A DNA stretch of 64,000 bases from M3007 sp046296435 (lineage in GTDB: Bacteria > Bacteroidota > Bacteroidia > Chitinophagales > Saprospiraceae): NCBI GenBank assembly GCA_046296435.1, contig JBKBLI010000012.1, positions 4,950 through 68,949 on the forward strand, written 5' to 3'. Of the stretch, positions 23,930-33,352 are shown in pieces. The translations under genes and the position numbers were made by a program. The first letter of the stretch is position 1; every line of letters starts with the position of its first letter. A model generated the notes under the pieces. It was not told the DNA's origin and made no database searches. It saw nothing but the letters and a program-made list of their open reading frames with translations.

Positions 23930-26900
23930 ATGTTTCACAGGAAAAGAGTCCTGCTTTATCTCGCCTTTTTTGCGCTGACAGCGATTTCGCAGGCCCAGGT
24001 AACGACTTTGTACACCGAGGCGACGCTGGCCTACAAGCGGGGGCTTGATTTTTACGACCAACGCCTCTACGGCCTGGCGCTCAAGGAGTTTGAAACGGCC
24101 GCCGACCTGACCCGCCCGGTCAACGAACCTGAATGGCAAGCCATCAAAACCGACGCCGAACTATACGCCGCCAAGTGCGCCGTGCGGCTTGAGCAGCCCG
24201 AAGCCGAAATCAGGGTGCTCAACTTCCTGCGCGAACAGTCGCCCTCGCCTGTGGCCGCGCAAGCCGCCCTCGAAGTGGGCGACTATTATTTCAACAAACG
24301 CGAGTACGACCGCGCGCTTGCTTACTACGACATGGCCGCCGAAAGCGGCGGAGCGCAAGGCGAAGAGATTCGCTTCAAGCGGGGCTACAGCCAATTTGTG
24401 GGCAAGAAGTTTGCCCAGGCGCGCGGAACGCTCTACCCGCTGGCCAACAACCCGCGCAGCAATTGGTACCACTCGGCCAACTACTACTCTGGCTGCGCCG
24501 CTTTTTTCGAAAAAAACTACGGCGCGGCGCTGACCTTCATGGACAAATGCGAAAACTCGCAACAATACCGACAGGTCGTGCCGTACATGAAAACGCAAAT
24601 CCTGTTCGCACAAAAAAATTACGATCAGGTGATCAGTTACGGGGCGCCCAAGGCCCAAAGCAGCGAGGTGCGCAACCGCCCGNNNNNNNNNNNNNNNNNN
24701 NNNNNNNNNNNNNNNNNNNNNNNNNNNNNNNNNNNNNNNNNNNNNNNNNNNNNNNNNNNNNNNNNNNNNNNNNNNNNNNNNAACCAAATGGTCGGACAGG
24801 CGTATTATGAAAAGGGCGATTACAAGCGCGCCTTGCCCTATCTGGAGTTTGCCGCTCAAAACGGCGTGCGGCTCCGCCCCTCGGATTACTACCAGTTGGG
24901 CTATACTCAGCACCAAAACGGCTTTTACAAGGAGGCCATCCAAAATTTCGAGCAATTGGGCAAGCAAGACAGCTTGCTCGGACAAAATGCGCTGTATCAT
25001 CTGGGCGATTGCTACTTGCGGACAAACAATAAGTTTGCAGCCCGCAGCGCTTTTGCACAAGCGGCCAACATGACCTTCGACCGCAATATTCAGGAAGAAG
25101 CGCTATTCAACTACGGGAAACTAAGCTACGAGCAAAAGTTTGACCGCGATGCCCTTGCCGCTTTTCAGCGCATACCGCCCACTTCGAAGTATTACGACGA
25201 TGCGCAAGCCCTGCTGAGCGATATTTTTCTCAATACCCGCGACTACGACCGCGCTGTGGCGACGCTCGAAAGCGTCAAGAATCGCACGCCCCGCATGAAC
25301 GAAACTTATCAGAAAGTAGCGTTCTATCGCGGCTTGCAACTGTATCAGGACAACCAAAAGGACGAGGCGCGCCGTTTTTTCAACAAATCGCTCGACCAGC
25401 CGCTCGATAAACGCATCGTCACGCTGTGTTCTTTCTGGCTGGGATCCATCGCCCACGACGCCGGCGAGTGGAATATCAGCCGCAAACATCTGGAGTCTTT
25501 TGCGGCCAACGCCAAAAACTACCGCGATCTGCCCGAAGAAAGCAGCATGATGATGGCCAACTACATCCAGGGCTACAATTTGCTGAAGACCAAAGATTAT
25601 CAGGGCGCCCTGGCGCAGTTTCGCGCAGCCATCGACGGTATCCGGGCCAATATGTCCTCCATACGCTCCGCACAGATACGGTCGGCCGTGTTGGGCGACG
25701 CCGTGCTCCGCGCAGGCGACTGCCATTTCAAGCGCAACCAGTACCCTGAAGCCCTGAAGTTTTACGACGAGGCCGTCAAAGAGCGTTACACGGGTTATGA
25801 ATACGCCTTTTACCAAAAAGCAATGATCAAGGGTCTGCAAAAAAAGCCCCTGGACAAGGCGCTGGAATTGGAAGAGTTCCTCCGCAAATTCCCGAACAGC
25901 CAATATGTGGACGAGGCCCTGTTCCAACTCGGCGACACCTACCAAGGCATGGGCAAGCTCTCAGAGGCCATACCGCCGCTGCGACGCCTGGCCTCTGATT
26001 TCAGGGGGCGCTCCAACCTGGTCAACCAAGCCCTGCTCAAGCTGGGTCTGATCTCCTACAACCAGGGCAACAACAGCGCCGCGATCAACTACTACAAGCA
26101 GGTTTTTGCCAATAATCCGGAAAGCTACGAGGCTAAGGATGCGCTGGCCGCGCTGGAGGAAATCTACGTGCGCGATATGAACCGGCCGGATGAGTATTTC
26201 GCCTTTTTGGAGACAGTGCCCGGGTACAACATCAGCACCGCATCCAAAGACAGCGTGAGCTACTACGGCGCCGAGGCGCAATTCCAAAGCGGGCGCTACC
26301 AGCAGGCCGTCGATGGCTTTACAAGCTACCTGACGCGTTACCCCAACGGACGCTACACACTGAACGCCCATTTTTATCGCGCCGAGAGCTACGCGTCTAA
26401 CGATCTGCGCAAGTACAACGCCGCGCTAAAGGATTACGCAACAGTGGTGAGCAAAGGTCCCAGCCGCTTCTACAGTCGCTCGGCGGAAAAGGGCGCGCTG
26501 ATCGCGCTCAACGTAGAGCGAGACTATCCGCAAGCCATCGCGCTGGCCCGCAAATGGGAAGAAAGCGCCGCCAACGAAAATGCGCGCTTCGAAGCGCAAT
26601 TGGTCATCCTGCAAAGCGCATACGAAACCAACAATCAGACGGCCGTCAATGAATACGCCAACAAAGTGATTTCCGCGAGCATGGCCTCCCGCGAACAAAT
26701 CGCCCGCGCCCACTTCTACCAAGGAAAAATGGCGTTTAACCGCAGCGACTTCGCAGGGGCCGAAAACTCCCTGCGCAAGGTGAACGAACTTTCGACCTCC
26801 GAATTTGCCGCCGAAGCCTGGTACCTGCGCGGACAAATCCTGTACAACGCGCGCCGCTACGCCGACGCCGAAAACCTGCTGCTCGACGCCATCAAACTCA

Positions 26901-27148
26901 GCGCCGGTTATGACGATTGGATCGCCCGCGACCTGATCCTGCTCTCTGACGTATATCTGGGCATGAACGACCGCAGCAGCGCCACCGCTGCTTTAGAGGC
27001 CGTGCTGGAGAACTACACCGGTCAAAACATGGAGATCAAAAACCTGGCCCGCGACAAATACAACCGATTGGGCGGCGGAGGCGCGCCCAAATCGCCGGGA
27101 GACAAACCCCGCAATCCGGGCCAACTCGAATTGGATTACGGCAACTAA
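23930..27148 (+). CDS. Exported TPR-repeat protein, interrupted by N-run
   Basis: Frame of 1072 codons including 33 artificial ones. Signal peptide RVLLYLAFFALTAISQAQ, then tandem tetratricopeptide repeats over the whole length (for example YYFNKREYDRALAYYDMAA, AYYEKGDYKRALPYLEFAA, HFYQGKMAFNRSDFAGAENSL), with a short Pro/Gly tail PKSPGDKPRNPG. ATG 23930 is chosen because it begins the signal peptide; upstream frame has no coding character. The barrel gene starts 50 bases after its stop. TPR proteins of this size next to a barrel suggest an envelope complex, possibly a YbgF-like or secretion accessory role; this is inference. Confidence 0.88.
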   Translation: MFHRKRVLLYLAFFALTAISQAQVTTLYTEATLAYKRGLDFYDQRLYGLALKEFETAADLTRPVNEPEWQAIKTDAELYAAKCAVRLEQPEAEIRVLNFLREQSPSPVAAQAALEVGDYYFNKREYDRALAYYDMAAESGGAQGEEIRFKRGYSQFVGKKFAQARGTLYPLANNPRSNWYHSANYYSGCAAFFEKNYGAALTFMDKCENSQQYRQVVPYMKTQILFAQKNYDQVISYGAPKAQSSEVRNRPXXXXXXXXXXXXXXXXXXXXXXXXXXXXXXXXXNQMVGQAYYEKGDYKRALPYLEFAAQNGVRLRPSDYYQLGYTQHQNGFYKEAIQNFEQLGKQDSLLGQNALYHLGDCYLRTNNKFAARSAFAQAANMTFDRNIQEEALFNYGKLSYEQKFDRDALAAFQRIPPTSKYYDDAQALLSDIFLNTRDYDRAVATLESVKNRTPRMNETYQKVAFYRGLQLYQDNQKDEARRFFNKSLDQPLDKRIVTLCSFWLGSIAHDAGEWNISRKHLESFAANAKNYRDLPEESSMMMANYIQGYNLLKTKDYQGALAQFRAAIDGIRANMSSIRSAQIRSAVLGDAVLRAGDCHFKRNQYPEALKFYDEAVKERYTGYEYAFYQKAMIKGLQKKPLDKALELEEFLRKFPNSQYVDEALFQLGDTYQGMGKLSEAIPPLRRLASDFRGRSNLVNQALLKLGLISYNQGNNSAAINYYKQVFANNPESYEAKDALAALEEIYVRDMNRPDEYFAFLETVPGYNISTASKDSVSYYGAEAQFQSGRYQQAVDGFTSYLTRYPNGRYTLNAHFYRAESYASNDLRKYNAALKDYATVVSKGPSRFYSRSAEKGALIALNVERDYPQAIALARKWEESAANENARFEAQLVILQSAYETNNQTAVNEYANKVISASMASREQIARAHFYQGKMAFNRSDFAGAENSLRKVNELSTSEFAAEAWYLRGQILYNARRYADAENLLLDAIKLSAGYDDWIARDLILLSDVYLGMNDRSSATAALEAVLENYTGQNMEIKNLARDKYNRLGGGGAPKSPGDKPRNPGQLELDYGN
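24683..24781. other. N-run, 99 bases
   Basis: In the TPR gene between EVRNRP and NQMVGQAYYEKGDY. In this family those segments are adjacent or within two residues, so 33 X residues are excess. Confidence 0.75.
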
Positions 27149-27198
27149 TCGCCGCAGGCAGACACAGGATTCGATCACTTTTTTTTTAGAAAAAAAAT

Positions 27199-28824
27199 AT
27201 GCAAACACAACGAAAATACGGTCTGGTCGCCGCAATGATTGGCGGCTTGGCCTTTGCAATACAAGCTCAGCCGATTCCGGCCGAAAACTTCGACATTGTC
27301 AAAAACTTCGACGCCCGGCTGCTCGAGACCAACAAACTAAGCGTGCCCCCTACCCTGCCGCCCATAGACACGGCGTCAAAACGACTGCGCTACGATATCG
27401 CGCCGCGCCCGCTCACGCTCTCCTATCCCGCACCCCAATTGCGCCCGCTGGGCATGAAAGCCGTCAAAGAAGAAAAACCCAATAACGGCTACGTCAAAGT
27501 AGGCGCAGGCTTACCGGGAGCTATCCTCGGAGAGGGAGGATACTACATCGGCGGCTCGGACAAATTCGACGGCAAACTCTGGGTGCGCCATCACCGGCTC
27601 AACAACGACAAGAGAATCGAAAACCAACGCTTCTTCGATACCGATGCGTTGGCTCAGGCCAATATCTATTTTTCTGAAGCCCTTGCGGCCGAAGCGCACG
27701 TGGGCTACAGTTTCGATCGGGTCCACTTCTTCGGGTACGACCGCGAACGCGTAAGCTTCTCCGAAGAGCGCACCCGACAGGATTTCAAAACCCTCAACAT
27801 CGGCGGCCGGCTCTACAGCGCAACCCAAAACGACGCTGATTTTACGTTCAATGTCGCGCCCTCCCTGTACATCCTGACCGACTATTACGCCAACAAAGAG
27901 GTCGGCTCTGTGGTGGATCTGGAGGCGACCAAGTGGTTTGCCGAAAAACATCCGCTGCGCATGCGTCTCGCGGTGGACCTCACCAAATTCACGGATACCG
28001 CTACCACGACGCTCAATAACATTTACTTTCAACCCTCGTTCGCCTTTCACCACAGGATATTCAAACTCAAAATCGGCGCCAACATCGTAAGCCACCGCGA
28101 TGAGTTTACCCTCTTCCCCGACGCCGAACTCGGCCTCAAGATCGTGGGCGACGGCGTGCAACTGTTTGCCGGGGCGACGGGCGACCTGCGCAAGAATACT
28201 TTCCGCACCCTGAGCGCCTACAATCCCTTTGTGGACATTCGCGCCTCTCGCCTCCGCAACACGCACTACATGAATTTTTACGGCGGCGTACGCGGCAATT
28301 TAGGCTGGTTGGACTACAACGGCCAAGCGGGCTTCGGGCGCGCGCGCGACCTGGCGCTGTTTCAGGCATTTGCGCCGATCGATAGCGTCACGCGCTTCCG
28401 AACGGTGTACGACACGGCAAGCATCTTTAACCTTCAAGGGACGGTCAAAGTCAAGATAACGGAGGCCGTTACGCTCGTGGGCACGCTGAGCCAAAACGTG
28501 TTTGACCTCAACAACGAAGCGGCGCCCTGGGGTTTGCCGCGCACAGAGGGCAACTTTGGCGCCATCGTCAGCTTTTTGGACAAGCGCGCCAAAATTCGCG
28601 GCGATCTATACATCGCCGACGGCATCCCATTCAACGGCCGCGACGGCCTTCGCACGCGAACGCAGGCGCTGTTTGATCTCAACTTTGGCGGGTCTTACTA
28701 CTTCACGGACAATATCGGCGTCTTTGCAGATTTCAACAACCTGCTTAACATTCGCCGCCAACGCTGGATCGAATACCCGATGTTCGGCACAAACTTTGTG
28801 GCCGGCATCACGGCGAGATTCTGA
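27199..28824 (+). CDS. Outer-membrane beta-barrel protein
   Basis: 541 residues: signal peptide (GLVAAMIGGLAFAIQAQ), a plug-less periplasmic lead with Pro-rich LTLSYPAPQLRPLGMKAV, then about 400 residues of alternating barrel strands (NNGYVKVGAGLPGAILGEGGYYI, MNFYGGVRGNLGWLDYNG) ending with the F-terminal beta-signal FVAGITARF. Late strands such as GGSYYFTDNIGVFADFNNLLN resemble TonB-dependent receptor barrels, but there is no visible carboxypeptidase-like or plug domain. It follows the TPR gene and is probably its partner in the outer membrane. A T10-AG-A9-type hairpin lies directly before the ATG. Confidence 0.85.
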   Translation: MQTQRKYGLVAAMIGGLAFAIQAQPIPAENFDIVKNFDARLLETNKLSVPPTLPPIDTASKRLRYDIAPRPLTLSYPAPQLRPLGMKAVKEEKPNNGYVKVGAGLPGAILGEGGYYIGGSDKFDGKLWVRHHRLNNDKRIENQRFFDTDALAQANIYFSEALAAEAHVGYSFDRVHFFGYDRERVSFSEERTRQDFKTLNIGGRLYSATQNDADFTFNVAPSLYILTDYYANKEVGSVVDLEATKWFAEKHPLRMRLAVDLTKFTDTATTTLNNIYFQPSFAFHHRIFKLKIGANIVSHRDEFTLFPDAELGLKIVGDGVQLFAGATGDLRKNTFRTLSAYNPFVDIRASRLRNTHYMNFYGGVRGNLGWLDYNGQAGFGRARDLALFQAFAPIDSVTRFRTVYDTASIFNLQGTVKVKITEAVTLVGTLSQNVFDLNNEAAPWGLPRTEGNFGAIVSFLDKRAKIRGDLYIADGIPFNGRDGLRTRTQALFDLNFGGSYYFTDNIGVFADFNNLLNIRRQRWIEYPMFGTNFVAGITARF

Positions 28825-28840
28825 GTCGATCCGAATGAAG

Positions 28841-28886
28841 GACGCCGGGCGACGTCATTTCAGGATGACGCCGCCCGGCGTCTTTT
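28841..28886 (+). terminator. Intrinsic terminator after the barrel gene
   Basis: 18-base arms 28841-28858 and 28865-28882 (one mismatch), six-base loop TTCAGG, then TTTT (28883-28886). Terminates the TPR-barrel operon. Confidence 0.85.
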
Positions 28887-28939
28887 ACAGCCGTTGGCGA
28901 AATAAGCGATTGCGTTCGTCAAGCGGCTAAGTCCCGCGG

Positions 28940-29512
28940 TCAATTCTTTTTTTGAGGATTGCTCTTCGCTTTAGGAGGCTCGGCCTTTGCTTGTTGCATC
29001 TGCTCGTATTTCATGGCGGCCTCTTGTTGGCGTTGACGCCACTCTACCTGTCGCATCTCTTTAAAGGCGAGGGCCATGGGCTTGATCTCGGTGGGCTTGC
29101 CGTTGAGGCGGCGGTGATACGCCAGGAGCACAAAATCGGCCATATCGTCAGGGAAGGTGACGCCGGCGCTGCGCAGATAGTGCGAAAACCGCGAACCCTC
29201 GTAGAAGCCCCAATTGATGATCATCCACGAACCGAGGCGGCTGTGCAGCACTTCGCATACCCGTTCTTCCGGGAGGGCCTTGATCCGCTCCTTATACTCA
29301 GGGGCGATTTTTTTGTCCAGTTCTTTTAGCGCGTCTTCCAGATTTTTGGGGATATATACGCCGAAAAGTCTTTCCTGTTTGATGCGCTCCTGATATTGCG
29401 CTTCAAATTCCGCCTCATTGTTTGGCGGCCCCTTGATTTCTTCTTTTTTCTGAGAAAAAATTGCGCTTGCGGCGCACAGCAAGGCGAATAAACACCAGAT
29501 CTTTTTGTTCAT
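28940..29512 (-). CDS. Exported DUF6794 domain protein
   Basis: 190 residues from ATG 29512, which begins a signal peptide (KIWCLFALLCAASAIFSQ). The mature part is a single DUF6794-like domain: VYIPKNLEDALKELDKKI, CEVLHSRLGSWMIINWGFYEGSRFSHYL, TFPDDMADFVLLAYHRRLNGKP, then a Lys/Gln-rich tail. The domain is known only as a conserved Bacteroidota family of unknown function. The 5' neighbour on the same strand is asparaginase-like, separated by an A/T-rich hairpin. Confidence 0.82.
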   Translation of the reverse strand: MNKKIWCLFALLCAASAIFSQKKEEIKGPPNNEAEFEAQYQERIKQERLFGVYIPKNLEDALKELDKKIAPEYKERIKALPEERVCEVLHSRLGSWMIINWGFYEGSRFSHYLRSAGVTFPDDMADFVLLAYHRRLNGKPTEIKPMALAFKEMRQVEWRQRQQEAAMKYEQMQQAKAEPPKAKSNPQKKN

Positions 29513-29642
29513 CGTGCAGATACGGCAAAGGGATTCAAAAAAATGAGGAAAACGTCGGGCGGATGTTAATGCGGCGGAACTGGCGGGCCCGGGGCCTGAC
29601 CTACAGCTGAACACCGCGAGATGAGAACCGCTTTTCACAAGT

Positions 29643-29674
29643 CGCAAGGTCTTTTTTTTTAAAAAAAACTTGCG
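29643..29674. terminator. T9/A8 inverted repeat
   Basis: CGCAAG (29643-29648), GTC, T9 (29652-29660), A8 (29661-29668), CTTGCG (29669-29674). It separates the asparaginase-like gene from the DUF6794 gene on the minus strand. Confidence 0.6.
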
Positions 29675-29698
29675 GAAACCAAGCGCATCTATAAACGC

Positions 29699-30187
29699 TC
29701 AGATTGGCTCAAAATTACCTGTCTGCCGATTTTTGCGCACGGCATTCCACGGAAAACAACGCCCATTCATCACGATATAAACCCCAGGCGGCATGGACTG
29801 AACAAAAGCCAAGGCGCTACCCAGATTGAAGAAACCGTCGGAAGAGGCGCCAAACGCATAGGGGATCATGGCCCCCGTAATCACGATGGTCTTGTCGGTC
29901 AGCCCCAAATCAGCCAACTTAGAAGCCGTCTCCACCATACGGTCTGTTCCGTGCGTGATGACGATCTGGGCGTGCGGCGATTTGGCGCAGTTGTGAGCGA
30001 TGATACCCACATCTTCGGGCGTCATCTGCAGCGAGTCCATCATCATCAGCGTCTTGATATCGATATCCAGCGTACAGCGCCCGCGTTCGAACATCTCTTT
30101 GAGGTGCGTATCCTTGAAGTAGAGTTCGCCGGTGAGGTAGTTATACTCCTTGTCGAAAGTGCCGCCTGTCACAAAAACCTGAATCAT
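29699..30187 (-). CDS. Short asparaginase-like protein
   Basis: 162 residues covering only the N-terminal domain of L-asparaginases. Both active-site threonine motifs are present: VTGGTFDKEYN (Thr10) and ITHGTDRMVETA (Thr81). The usual C-terminal domain, which completes the active site across a dimer, is missing, with the frame ending normally at VRKNRQTGNFEPI. Single-domain versions of this length are widespread in bacteria; whether they hydrolyse asparagine is not settled. ATG at 30187. No partner gene nearby. Confidence 0.85.
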   Translation of the reverse strand: MIQVFVTGGTFDKEYNYLTGELYFKDTHLKEMFERGRCTLDIDIKTLMMMDSLQMTPEDVGIIAHNCAKSPHAQIVITHGTDRMVETASKLADLGLTDKTIVITGAMIPYAFGASSDGFFNLGSALAFVQSMPPGVYIVMNGRCFPWNAVRKNRQTGNFEPI

Positions 30188-30258
30188 GCCGCGTGGGTTG
30201 TTTTGTCATTTTGACGACAAATAACGCGCCAATTGGCCGTAACAACGCGCAGTAATGA

Positions 30259-30957
30259 CTATTTTGAAAATTTTTGGGCCAAATCAGCTTCCGAGAAGGT
30301 CGCCACCGAACCCTTGTGCACGTCATACAGCATCGGTACAACCAACAACTTGCCCGCCGAAATAAGGTCTGCAAATTCCGCCTCAACTTGACGAACGCCG
30401 TGCAGAATATTGCCCTGTATGCAGGAGTCTAAATGACAACCCATGCGCTTGAAGGCGATCTGCTGCTCCTCCTCGGCGGCAAGCATCGCCACAATATCGT
30501 GGAGGCGCCCCTCAACCTCGTCGCCGTTTACCAGGGCTTTCACCGCTCCGCACTCTGTGTGCCCAAGCACGACGATCACCGAGGCGCCGAGGAACCTGAC
30601 AGCATACTCGATACTGCCAAGCTCCAGATCGCCGATCAAATTGCCGGCGGTGCGCAAAACAAAGAGATCGCCAAGCCCTTGATCAAAAATGATCTCAGGC
30701 GATACCCGACTGTCCGAACAAGCGACCACGATGGCAAACGGGCGTTGTCCGTTTGCGGTTTCGTGAATCTGCGCAAGCGCTTGCCGGGGGTGTTGCGCTT
30801 TTCCAGAGGCGAAACGCGCCGCGCCTTCTTCGAGCCGGCGCAGGCGTTCTGCCGGCGATTGGGCGCTTGATTCCCGATCGGGCGTCTGAAACGTGCAAGC
30901 TACGCCCCACATGCTCAAACCGATGTAAGCGGCCTGAAAAATAAACCTTTTGTTCAT
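30259..30957 (-). CDS. Lipoprotein beta-carbonic anhydrase
   Basis: 232 residues. The start at 30957 gives a lipoprotein signal (YIGLSMWGVAC, lipid-modified Cys21), so the enzyme is envelope-located, unlike most beta-class anhydrases. Active-site ligands are Cys80, Asp82 and Arg84 (ACSDSRVSPE), His133 and Cys136 (GHTECGAVKA). It reversibly hydrates CO2. The mature N-terminus has a 30-residue linker (TPDRESSAQSPAERLRRLEE). The upstream start at 31059 would mask the signal and is rejected. Confidence 0.93.
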   Translation of the reverse strand: MNKRFIFQAAYIGLSMWGVACTFQTPDRESSAQSPAERLRRLEEGAARFASGKAQHPRQALAQIHETANGQRPFAIVVACSDSRVSPEIIFDQGLGDLFVLRTAGNLIGDLELGSIEYAVRFLGASVIVVLGHTECGAVKALVNGDEVEGRLHDIVAMLAAEEEQQIAFKRMGCHLDSCIQGNILHGVRQVEAEFADLISAGKLLVVPMLYDVHKGSVATFSEADLAQKFSK

Positions 30958-31262
30958 GTCAAAAAGATGATTTGTAAATGGCCGCAAAGGTGTGGCGGGT
31001 CGCCGCTCCTTTTGTGTAACAAATGCTACGTGAGGCATTAATTTTTGCGTCGCCTCCAAAATAGGAACGCAGGCCCAAATATCGCTTAGCGCGCGGGCGC
31101 GCCGCGTCGGTCGGTCCCCAGGCTCTGTTTATCCAGCCCCGCACAGCCCTAAAAGCGCCTGGATACAAAACCTGATATCGAGACTGTTTTTCCCAACAAA
31201 GTGCAAACATGTCGAATTACTTGCGTGATTTAACGATAGAGGCGCTAATTTTGCGGCGTTTT
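30958..31262. other. Divergent intergenic region
   Basis: 305 bases between carbonic anhydrase and DUF1599. Holds CACCTTTG on the minus strand (a -7 look-alike with C for T, about 30 bases before the carbonic anhydrase ATG) and the DUF1599 promoter at its right end. Nothing else recognised. Confidence 0.5.
31246..31253 (+). promoter_or_regulatory. -7 promoter element of the DUF1599 operon
   Basis: TAATTTTG, nine bases before ATG 31263. Placing the start here rules out the longer frame from 31209. Confidence 0.7.
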
Positions 31263-31820
31263 ATGAATCAGACAATGGTCCAGTTTGAGCGGGTGTGCGC
31301 ACGCTGCCGCGAGTTGTTTTTGAAAAAAACAGCCGATTACGGCACTGCGTGGCGTATTCTGAGGCCATCCAGCCTGACGGACCAGTTGTACATCAAGGCG
31401 TTCCGCATTCGGAGCATCGAAGAAAAAGGCGTGCAAAAAATCGAGGAATCCGTAACGGACGAATACGTCGGCCTGATCAACTACAGCGTGCTGGCCTTGA
31501 TCCAACTGGAACTTGCGGCAGACGCGCCGCTTGAATTGGACGTCGAATGGGTCGCTCAGGCTTACGATCGCCACATCGCAGAAAATAAAAAGCTGCTGTC
31601 TGCCAAAAATCACGACTATGGCGAGGCTTGGCGCCTCATGCGCGTCAGCAGCATGACCGACCTGATTTTGCAAAAACTGCTCCGAATCAAACAAATCGAA
31701 AACAATCAGGGCAAGACCTTGGCCTCCGAGGGTCTGGAGGCCAATTACCGCGACATCATCAACTATGCGGCGTTCGCGCTGATCCGGCTGGAAGAATCTT
31801 CATCTGTCAATACCCATTAA
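31263..31820 (+). CDS. DUF1599 protein (nucleotide modification associated domain 1), internally duplicated
   Basis: 185 residues made of two similar halves: KKTADYGTAWRILRPSSLTD followed by KAFRIRSIEEKG, and AKNHDYGEAWRLMRVSSMTD followed by KLLRIKQIENNQG. Each half ends in a helix with YRDIINYAAFALIRLE or YVGLINYSVLALIQLE. The fold is related to MazG-like nucleotide pyrophosphohydrolases, but catalytic acidic residues are not obvious. First gene of an operon with a BT_3928-like protein and a TrpF-like protein. In Bacteroidota it is frequently seen next to BT_3928-type genes. Confidence 0.88.
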   Translation: MNQTMVQFERVCARCRELFLKKTADYGTAWRILRPSSLTDQLYIKAFRIRSIEEKGVQKIEESVTDEYVGLINYSVLALIQLELAADAPLELDVEWVAQAYDRHIAENKKLLSAKNHDYGEAWRLMRVSSMTDLILQKLLRIKQIENNQGKTLASEGLEANYRDIINYAAFALIRLEESSSVNTH

Positions 31821-31837
31821 CGCGTACCCATCGATAT

Positions 31838-33352
31838 ATGACATCATTACCCGCATTATTGATCCAGTTTGCCGTTGTAGGCGTTCTGCTCACCTGGCTC
31901 ACCATACGCGCCGACCGCGCCAAAAGCGTCCTCATCACCTTTTTGCAGCATTTCACCGGCGTTTGGTTCATATTTTCGGGCTTGGTCAAGGCCGTGGACC
32001 CGATAGGCACCGCTTACAAAATGGAGGACTACTTCGTTCAGTTTGAAGATACCTTCGCCGGTCTCAACAACGTCTTCTCCGGCCTTGCCCCCATTTTCCC
32101 GGCCCTGCTCAAGTCTGCCAACGGCTTCTCCATTCTGATGATCGCGCTGGAGATCGTCCTGGGGCTAATGCTTATTCTGGGCTGGAAACGCAAGCTGACG
32201 GCATGGTTGTTTTTCCTGATTGTGCTGTTTTTCACGTTCCTGACTGGATTTACATTTCTGACCGGCTACGTGCCGTCGGGCGCCAATTTTTTTGATTTTA
32301 AGCAATGGGGCCCTTTTGTCAAAACCCAAATGCGGGTGACCGACTGCGGTTGTTTTGGTGATTTTATCAAGTTGGATCCCCGCACCTCGTTCTTCAAGGA
32401 CGTATTTTTGTTGTTTCCCGCCTTGCTGTTTCTGTTGCGCAGCCGTTACATGCACGAGTTGTGGACTGCCGGTCGGCGCAATTTGTGGGTAGGCGTTTCG
32501 AGCGCAATCACGCTTGTCTTCTGTCTGTACAACACTTATTTCGACCTGCCGATGGTTGATTTTAGGCCTTTCAAAGTTGGTACGGACATCCGCGAGCGCA
32601 AAGCTCTGGAGGCAGAGGCGCGCAGCAACGTGCAGGTGATCGGGTGGCTCCTCGAAAATGAGAAAACCGGTGAAAAAGTCACCTTCATGGAGCCAGAAGC
32701 AGGTAAAATCACCTACTACAAGACCTACGCCAAAAACGACGGATGGCGCGTGGTCGAACAAATCAAAACCGAGCCTTACATCGAACGCGACGGAAAGCGC
32801 ATACCGATAAGCGAGACCAAAATCAGCGATCTGGCCATAGAAGATCGCGAAGCGGGCGACATCACCGACGAAATACTCGAGGACAAAGGCTACACGCTGA
32901 TGATCATCGCCTACAAACTCAAAGGCAAGATCGCTACCGAAACTGTCACGGTGCAGGATACCGCGTGGGCTACAGACACCGTCCGGGTCGGCAAAGACTC
33001 CATCCGCCTGATACGCCGCATCGCCGAGGTCAAAAACCGCAGCGTGGAGCAGGAAACCTTCGTGCCGGAGCCGGATTACGAGCGCTATTTTTTAGAAAAA
33101 ATAAATCCTCTCGCGCAGGAGGCCAGGCAGGCCAACTGGCGGGTTTTTGCTGTCAGCGCTACGCCCGATTACGACAAAGCGCCCGCTTTTGCCAAGCGCA
33201 TTCAAGCCGGGTACCCCTTTCATACCGCCGACGACAAACTGCTCAAAACCATCATAAGGGCCAATCCGGGCGTGGTCGTCCTCAAGGATGGCAAAGTGCT
33301 GAAGATGTACCATCACCGCCATTTGCCCAAATTCGCCGATCTGCCGAAATGA
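31838..33352 (+). CDS. BT_3928-type membrane protein: DoxX/MauE domain plus thioredoxin-like domain
   Basis: 504 residues. N-terminal 230 residues contain several transmembrane helices in a DoxX/MauE layout (FLQHFTGVWFIFSGLVKAVDPIG; MIALEIVLGLMLILGW; WLFFLIVLFFTFLTGFTFLTG) and the conserved di-Cys DCGCFGDF (Cys170, Cys172). The middle is a cytoplasmic or periplasmic soluble region. The last 80 residues (WRVFAVSATPDYDKAPAFAKRI, NPGVVVLKDGKVLKMYHH) are a thioredoxin fold without a CxxC. Start 31838, 17 bases after DUF1599; its stop overlaps the next start (ATGA). Thought to be an envelope redox or electron-carrier protein; no reaction known. Confidence 0.86.
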   Translation: MTSLPALLIQFAVVGVLLTWLTIRADRAKSVLITFLQHFTGVWFIFSGLVKAVDPIGTAYKMEDYFVQFEDTFAGLNNVFSGLAPIFPALLKSANGFSILMIALEIVLGLMLILGWKRKLTAWLFFLIVLFFTFLTGFTFLTGYVPSGANFFDFKQWGPFVKTQMRVTDCGCFGDFIKLDPRTSFFKDVFLLFPALLFLLRSRYMHELWTAGRRNLWVGVSSAITLVFCLYNTYFDLPMVDFRPFKVGTDIRERKALEAEARSNVQVIGWLLENEKTGEKVTFMEPEAGKITYYKTYAKNDGWRVVEQIKTEPYIERDGKRIPISETKISDLAIEDREAGDITDEILEDKGYTLMIIAYKLKGKIATETVTVQDTAWATDTVRVGKDSIRLIRRIAEVKNRSVEQETFVPEPDYERYFLEKINPLAQEARQANWRVFAVSATPDYDKAPAFAKRIQAGYPFHTADDKLLKTIIRANPGVVVLKDGKVLKMYHHRHLPKFADLPK

